From the NCBI GenBank assembly GCA_035578175.1, contig JAQMRL010000001.1, positions 63,077,553 through 63,141,552 of the forward strand: DNA of 64,000 nt, written 5' to 3'. The notes beneath the pieces were generated by a model. That model worked only from the letters and a program-made list of their open reading frames with translations, was not told the origin of the DNA and did no database searches. Origin of the DNA: Catonia carolina (Eukaryota > Arthropoda > Insecta > Hemiptera > Achilidae). Positions 40,301-49,300 of the stretch are shown one piece after another (the first letter of the stretch is position 1; each line of letters begins with the position of its first letter). A program made the translations under genes and the position numbers.

Positions 40301-43300
40301 AAGGAATCCAAATTTTTACTCAACAAAGATTAATTGCTAAGCAAAACAATAAAGAAAACTTTGTTAAAAAAATTCAAAAACATCACACTGCAGATTCAAT
40401 GAGTTTATTTTTGACTGCCTTCATGACGTAGTGGTTGCTGCATTAGTCTACAAACCGGAAGGTTCCAGGTTCGATTCCTGGCTAAGGTCTGGAGTTTGTT
40501 AAAACCCTCCATGCAAGTTCTATAACCCACTGTAGTCGCCAATGATTGAGATGTTGGATGCGACTTTTAACTAAAAAAAGTCTCCTCTTTGTAAAAATTT
40601 ACAAAACATTTGTCACATCTAGCCTACATATTTAAAACGCAAAATAGTTTCCAATGTATTTTAAATAGAAATTTTGTTAACTCTTGATTTTTATAAATTT
40701 TTAGTTCTGAACTTGAAATTCATCCTAATTTATGAGCTTCATTTTACGAAATTATTAAGAGTAAATTTATTAAAAAACAAACCGATAATATAGGCTAATA
40801 TAAGCGATTATGTTGTATACACTGTTGTAGTAATACAACGGTAATGCTTCGATAGAATGGTTCTCCCACATTTCCCCCTCCATAGCCATATTCCATAAGC
40901 ATACAGGACAAATAATACGTCATTTTACAACAAATTCATTCGGTCAGTTTAGCCCAGTTCAGTCGGTACATAAGTTTGTCTTACTCTATGAGTCGGTTAT
41001 AGGCAGTCATTGTGTAAAAATAGTTTATGAGAAGTTTTAGTTAAAACCGTTCTTTTCAGGGTAGCACTATTGTATTACCTACTGTGTTTTAGTCGTTATT
41101 CACTGTTCTAAGAACAAAGTTTGTTATTTAACAGCTTAAATCATTTATTTAATGATAGGGGTTTGAAACCCAAGACCGCATTTTCAATAACTGAATACTA
41201 ATATATTTAATGTGGATCTAGGGCATAGGCCCGAAAATACCTGCTCATTATACTTTACTGTATTCCTATAGGCTATATGTGTTTTAAATATACAGGTAGA
41301 TTATATTTTTGTTACTATTTCTGTTCATTATGGCTAATATAACTGTGAAGTCGGTAAGTGGAATTTTTTATTCAGATGCTTATCTTTTTTCAAGAATAAC
41401 ACTGATACACATCACCTCGAAATTAGGCTTCAATTCGTTGAAGAAATAACTAATCAATGGAACGGCTACCAAAATTTCATTTGTGGAGACCTCTCGTATG
41501 TAATTATAATATAATATGATGTCAGTTACTTCAAATGCCTTATATCTACAGACACATTGTACGCCAATGATGTTGAATACAGCTGCTTCAAAAGTATTTC
41601 CCCATTGCCAGTTTAGAATATATTCTGAAAATCTAAATATTATTTCTACTTTTAGGTTTGGAAGCATATTTGCAATTAAGATTTTCTGGTCACTATGATA
41701 CAGGTAATTGTGACGTTCTTATTTTTAATGATGAGAGAGATTCATCCCCATTTCAGTCCGTACAGGTCGTTCCAAACGAAAACGTCAGAGGAAAACCCTT
41801 ACAGGAAGAAAGGAACGTAAAAAATGTTGAAGATCTGTTACAAAGAAAAATTTTAAAGACTTTGTTACCGAACTAAGCTACAAATGTGCAATTCATTGTA
41901 ATTCAAACATTTCCTCATGCTGCATTGGAAAAATGAATGTTGAGTGCATTAGTTGTAATGCCTTGAATTTCGGTTGGGCAAAACATCTCTAGGTGATTTA
42001 TCAATTTGCTGTTCGAATGGTAAGGTTAGTCTTCCTGAATAAAAGAAGTATTAGCATTGTATTGTAGTTCTTAAACAAAAATTTCAGGAAGCACATTACA
42101 CAATAAATAGTGTAATGTCATTTGTTCCTTTTGGTTCTAATGTTGTGTTTAAACATGCCTTTTATGTACTCTATTACACATTTGTATGGAGGCAATAAAA
42201 AATATCTGTTGAACTGCAATGCAAATTTGAATATACCAGGAAGGGCATATCCAGTCATTAGCCCGGTATAACAAGGTATTACTGTAACTAAATCACTTAA
42301 ATGCAGGCCACCATTAAAGGTTGTCAAAGCAAGAATATAATTTAAATATGAGTATATATAGAATAATTATACTACTCCAGTACTCTTTGTGCAAATTTAT
42401 TCGCACGGGTTCACTAGTAAAATTTATTGTGCAAATTCATCATGTAAATGTTATTGGGTGGGGGGCATTCATTTTGAATATCCTTGCTTGCTTTGGCTAA
42501 ATTATAAATATTTATGATTTATCTAAGTTAAGAGTTTGTCTTTGAGTTAACATTGTAACTGTGAAAATCCTCCAGACTAAATTATTGTAATTATGAGTAA
42601 AACAAATGTTTAAGTATTATTTTATTTGTATTGGATCTCTACTGTGATTGCAGGTCTCTTTCCCCTTACTTTTTGCATTTAAGGCATATGTGGGTGTACA
42701 TAAGGATTATTTGGGACAATCTGAGGAGTGAAGAAAGATAATTATTAAATCATTGTGTAATATGTTTGCTTCTGAGATTAACAGGTTTAATCTGGGTATC
42801 TGTGTTCTTTCTTGTTTGGTCTTTATGCCTTCAATATAGTTTGAAATATAAAATTATAAAAAAAACAATGATTTTATCATTTTTGTTTTAAATTTCATCT
42901 TAATAATGAAATAATGATCAATAAACCTACCAGATGACTTTGGTCATGCCATTTTCTATATTCAGAGAGATTAAGACAGTTTCATGTTACATTTTGAATG
43001 TGCTTTTAAGATAATTTTTATTTTTTAAGTGTAATTTTGGTTTTTTTCAATTTGTAATTGTAACTGTATTTAGACTGAATATATACGAATAATAAAAATA
43101 TGTACTTTATTACTATTTGTCTATGATTTGACAAAACAGTAGAAAATTGTGTCGGCAAAATTTTTTTAAATCTATTTTTAAAGAATTAGGAATTAATAAA
43201 AATGGAATATCTTAAAACATTAAGTATTATAGTATAAAACTGACATATTAGCTTGTTTCAATGTTGGTAAAGATAAGCAGCGTTGCACCATCGCCTGATT

Positions 43301-46300
43301 CACAGAACATGCAGCCAGAAAGTAGAAGTAATTACCAAACATAACAGTCCACACAGTATGTCTGACTGTTGGATCAAGATCCCAGCTGTAAAAAAATACA
43401 CATTATGAAAGCCATATTTTTCACTATTCTATTTTGTAAGAAAAAGCATCATTACTTAAATAAAATTAATTCCAGATTTCATGTGAAGAAGAAAACAGGA
43501 GTTAAGAATCTCTGTCTGTGGTGTGTGCTTGTATGTTCTCTTACTTTTTGGTATACCAACCAATTCTGATGTTATTTTTAAGAAGATTATTCTGAGACAT
43601 TTGCAAGTTATATTATAAGATGTATAAATCTGGTTGCTGCAACCAAACTTGACCTTTGGACAGTCAGCAGGCCTAAAAGTTACGTTAAGAAGCTTTGTAA
43701 TAGAAGTTTAACAAATAACGTAATGACTTTAGGCAAATTACTTTGCACAATCACCAGCTGACAGCTAGTTATGAATATCCACCATAGATTTTCTGTGGTT
43801 TAATTTAAGCAGAAACAAGCCAAAAATAATAAACTAATACAGAGGACTGTACGGCTTAAATTTTGTTCCTGTATATAAAGAGGATAAATTATGGTAATAT
43901 TTTTTCATTCCTGTTTCATTTTTGGCTGGTCTTGTAAATTTAATGTAGGCTACCGCACAAGAGGTCCTGGACACCAGCTTCGGATTAAGTCATAATCTTT
44001 CAACACTACATGAAGTAGACCTATGTCAAATAGCTGTGATATTTTTAAAAAAATTTAGCAAAGCTTAATCTTTATGGTTGTTAGTCTGAGTGTAAGGTAA
44101 TTGACTTACTTTCCAAACTCAATACGTCCACTTTTCAAATTTCTTTCCCAGACAACTGATGGTGGCAGATCCCATGATCCAAGAAAAACTACCACAAGTG
44201 CTCCTCCAACCATCAAAATTGTTTGTAAACTGTCAGTCCAAACCACAGCTCTCAAACCACCCTGTAAAGAGAACACCATAGTATTACAGATTACTGAAAT
44301 TTCTGAGGGCTGTTAAATTAACAAAAAGTTGATAAACTAAAAAGCACAAGATGTAAAAGCTTAAGCTCTTTTGAACAAAGTGTAAGAGGTAAACTAAATC
44401 CCCCCCTCAACCTATATTTAGTTTTCCATGTACTATCTGTTCAAAGAAACTACTGAAACAAATGTCCAAAAAAACCAAATAATAAAAATGTACTTTGCAA
44501 GTTACATTTAAAAAATGTTATCACCATCCTCCTTATCCCTCTTCCAAGTTTCTTCGGGTTGGGCCAATACAACTCTCCCTACCTCTCTATTGCTGAACCA
44601 TCTCTCCTCCATAGCTTTTTTTGGCGTTGTATCTTGTTCCCAATTCATCCTTAACTGAACCATCTTTCATGGTTCTAGACTGTGCTGCATTATAAGGTGG
44701 AATGTCTCAGGTTTTGGAAATTGTTACATGTTGTAACCCACCAGTTCCAAACCGTAACCCATAATAGTCACTTATAACTATAACAGCTCAAGCAACTTCA
44801 AAGAAAAAAAAAACAAGCAAATTAAAAAATCACAAATTTAAGTTGTATATCTAACAGGTAAAGTGATTTCAATGCAAAAATTCTTGAAAAGATTTCACTT
44901 TTCTACAAATACTGCTCAGAAAATATGTCAACATCTAGTTATCTGACTTTTTAAAGTATTCTTCATATGTGATAAAAAATTTTCATTTCTAATCAATTAA
45001 CCTTTACGATTTTATTAATCATTTATCTTTTTTTCTTTCTAATTCTACTACCAATCATTGTCATCTCATAATCACCATCATTATCATCTCTATTATGGTC
45101 ATCCTCGACTTCACCAACTTTGTGTTTCAAGATGTTGATATCGGATAAGATGTCGGATTTTTTCATATTTAGTTAAAGTTTATATAATAATATTTATAAA
45201 AAAATTGATTGCAAAAGGAATACACTGTTAAAAGAAATAAAAAAATTAATATAATTTCCAATTACTTACCAAAGATGTATAAAATATGCAAACAATGCAA
45301 ACAATTGGTGTGACAAGATGAAGGTTAATTCCTGTCACTGTAAAATATAATAATTATTACAGTAACAATTACAATTGAAAACCTAAATAATTTAATAGGA
45401 TTTAATCTAAATTCAAGAGTAATAAAACCAGATAAACTTCTGTCTCGGATAACAACCAATGTAAAGATATAGATCATTAATAACTATGAAGATTATTTTC
45501 TTAAACAAAAAAGCCTTGTACAGATTAAAAACAAAATATTTAATTTTGTTTTAAAACACTGATGTATTACTTTGAAAAGTTGCAATCAAATACCAAATTT
45601 TATTTATAACATAAAAAGCATCTTCTTTGTATAAGATGCGTCTGGAAAGTAAGTACTGTTTTGTTATGAGACCACTGTGCTATTGTCATCACTCTGCACA
45701 TGCACACTACGTTCACTGGTGTATTTGCCTCTTTACTGACGCTAGAACAATATTACTTGTCTTGTGTTTTCTGTTTCCTGTGATTGTTTAAAACAATTAA
45801 TTGATAAACATTTAAAAAATGTGAGATTTGTTCTGTTATCTGGGTTTTGAACAGAAGGAATATTCACCCAGCTGAAATTCATCATTAGATAATAAATATT
45901 TATGAAGAAAATCCTATGAGTGACGGAATTTTGGAAAAGTGGGTTAGTCTGTTAAATAATTTGCAATAAAGGACGAATGAATATTTACGACAAAGCATGG
46001 AGTGAGCAGCCTTCTGTGTTCTGGGATAGCAAAGGGGTTTTGCTTGTTGAATTCTTTCCCAGAAATGAAACCATCAATGTGGTATGATATTGTGAGACTT
46101 TGAAAAAACTTTGGTGTATAATTAAAAATAAATGGAGAGGAATATGGTGACACTTAAAGATTAATTCAACAGTTCAGTTGGAAACAGTTTGATCACCCGC
46201 CATACAGCCCAGACCTAGCACTGTCTGACTACTAGTTGTTTCTGTACATGAAGCAGAAGCTTGGTAGTGAGCACTTCAAAAGTGATGACGAGGTGGAAAA

Positions 46301-49300
46301 TGCTCTGGAGTTATGGCTATCATCACTGACCGTATGTTTCTTTGAGGAAGGTTTAAATGAAAAGGTCATACGCTACAATAAGTATCTGAAAATTGATATG
46401 AACTACTTTGATAAATAGTTTAAGGTATGCTCTTTCATGTAAAAAAAAAATATTAGCTCGAAAAAACGTTTTAGTATTTGTTTTAAACGTTACTTTTCGG
46501 ACATGTTACACTGGACAATATTCTACACTGCTTAAGAGATTTAAGAATCTTAACAGGTATCTGGACAGAAAAATCTTATGAACCTGACTGTTAATGAGTA
46601 TTCAGCAGTAGTCATGGAATGACTTGGTAAAGAAAGGTGAGCTAACACACCCCGGTCCGCTAACATGGGGGAATGGCACACAGCAAGCTATTCAATTGAA
46701 GTACTGGGATGAAATATGGAAGTGAGCTAGTAGATTCAAGCACAGTACTGAGCTGTAGTAAATAAGCAGATAGTGAGTGGTGTGTGACTCACTCACCACT
46801 TCACACACAGTACATAGTGTTTGGGCATGCATGAAGTATCTGAATGTTCATACACTCCCACACACAAACAATTTTGTCTGTCGTGTCCATCTTTCTAATT
46901 AATGCAATACCCATTTCTCCACATATGTTTGGTTTAGGTTGTTGTATCTATGAGTACAATTGGTCATTTTGAGGAAGTGGTAGACTTTAGCCTGCTGCTC
47001 TTCCAGTACATTACAGGAATCGTATGACCAACACGTGTCTTCTGGGTTGTCATAGCAGTGTGAAGGAATAATGACCCCCTCACCCTGCTGTCCTGTTTAG
47101 CCTGCATACGGATTCCTTACAAAGGCAGAGTTACATTTTTATATGTAACAAACCTTGCTCAGTTCTGTGTGGAAAGCGTAAAGAGAAATGTTCAGTGTTT
47201 TAGTGTACTGGTCATTCAAAATAAAAGAGCGAGTAGCACACCGCTGAGTTAAAAGAGCGATGTGCGACTCGCTCATGAACAGCATATCACTAATCACCAG
47301 TTTAATATTTTAGAAGGTGACAAATATTAGCTTCACTATGCAAGTGAAATAAAAATTTTTTAAGTGTAAGCTTATAAATTATACATAAACTTTAATATTA
47401 ATGAATAAATTACCTTGACTGAATGCCAATGCTGGAACATAAATTACTATAGGAATATACAGCATCTGGAAAAAAATTAGAAAATATTTTAATTGCTCTA
47501 AGATACAAAAAAAGTGATCGCAGGTTCAACTAGAAACTTTAAAAAAATTAAACAATTATAGTAACTGGAGTCATGAGTTTGCCTTTTGTTTTAACGAGGG
47601 GTAAAGGGGAAAGCATCAAGGGGGTTGTGCATGCGCCACTGCTTTGGTATCAGTTCACCACCACAACAACGTAAACTATACTTAGAGAACATACAATATA
47701 TTGTGGAACCTTTTTGTAGGTTAACTGTACATATGTAAAGGTTTGCTACCGTAAATGGAAATGTCAGTTTCTCGAAAATGCAGACGAACTGGTCACAGTG
47801 CTGAATGAAATCTAACATGGAATGTAATAAAATGGAGTGAAATTAAAGCTAAACAAAAATACCTTTCCGTGCCTGTTAAAAAAAGCCGTGAGCAAACGGC
47901 TCACTACTGTAATGTTTCTCTTCCACAATTTGAAATATAAATAAGGTAGTTAAAGACAGGGAAGAAGATAATTCTTCATCATCAGTTTTTTTGACACCTG
48001 GTAAAAAAAAGAAACAGCTATATCAATAAGAAAGTGATGCCGACATGTGAAAAGTTATTAAGGTTTTGAAAGAATGACTAAATTTTAGTTGGAAACTTTG
48101 TACGTTAAGAAAAATGTTAAAGGAAATTGGTTTAAGTGGAAAAAGTGTCAGTCACAACGAAGTATATTAATTGAAAGGCAACATATGGTTAACCAGCGGT
48201 GCAATTGCACAGTTGTAAAATATATAGTCTCACTGTTTAGGTTGGCAGCTCTGCAGATTTCTCTTCCTTCCTCACAGCCCATCCATACGCAAAAAGCATT
48301 CTCGTGACTCATATCTATACAGAAAATTCCATCAATAATAGCCGTACTCATATCATACACTTTTATAACTGCAATAAAAAGTATTTATAACAATCTCAGT
48401 TATGCAGAGATAGAGTGCTTGACAGTAAAGCTGAAGGTCTCTAGTTTGATTCAAACTAGAGTCCTGGAAATAAATCACCCACCTTTAGTGTATTGTTAAA
48501 TAATTTAAAACTACAGTAGTAATGATCTTAGCATGAATACAACCATGTCATCCCAGTGAAAAAAAAGAGATGCAACTTGGATCATAACTAATGAATTTAT
48601 TAAAAATGTTCAGCAATTTTTCAACCTTCTCAAGAATGTTGTATTTAGAGACGAGAAAAAATATAATTTGATAAAACTTAATGAATAACTCTTTAAAAAA
48701 ATTATTCAAAATTCTGACTTCTTTATCAGAAAAAAATACTAAATTTATTTAAATCAAAATTTTGATTTAGCACTGCCAGTTTTTCCATATAATTTTTAAA
48801 TGGTTGCCTAAAAGAATGAATCTATCCTTAACAATAAATATTATATTTGCTATTTTCTAATCAAAATGGATATTTGTTCTTCAGGTACCTACCATCTTCA
48901 GCAGAAAGAGACAACAGCCAAGCATGCGTACTTTAGAATTAAATCTCAGGTTCAGGTACTATTTAAGCACAAACAAAGTAAACATACATTAGTATTTTAA
49001 AACAAATAAAAAATAAAGTAAGAAACAATTAGCTAAATAGAATTATCGTGGCACTTCAATAAATTAATAAAATTGAAGTCCTCTGCAGCTAATAATTTAT
49101 TTATAAATTAGTTCTTTGTGACCAAACAAAACACCTATTTTAAGTCATTTGGTATCAATGTTATAACTTCCTCACACGTATGAAAGTAGATGGGCAAAAG
49201 AAAGAAAATAACTGAGCAGAATTACTAATACACTTGTAATCCATAAAAATCACACATTTAAAATAATAATCTTGTTTACAAATCACAATATACATTCTTG

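Noticed and set aside
44520..44700. GC-richer stretch that might be a LINE 3' fragment
   Set aside because: On the - strand it gives charged peptides but no motif I could assign, and no second copy was found in the window.
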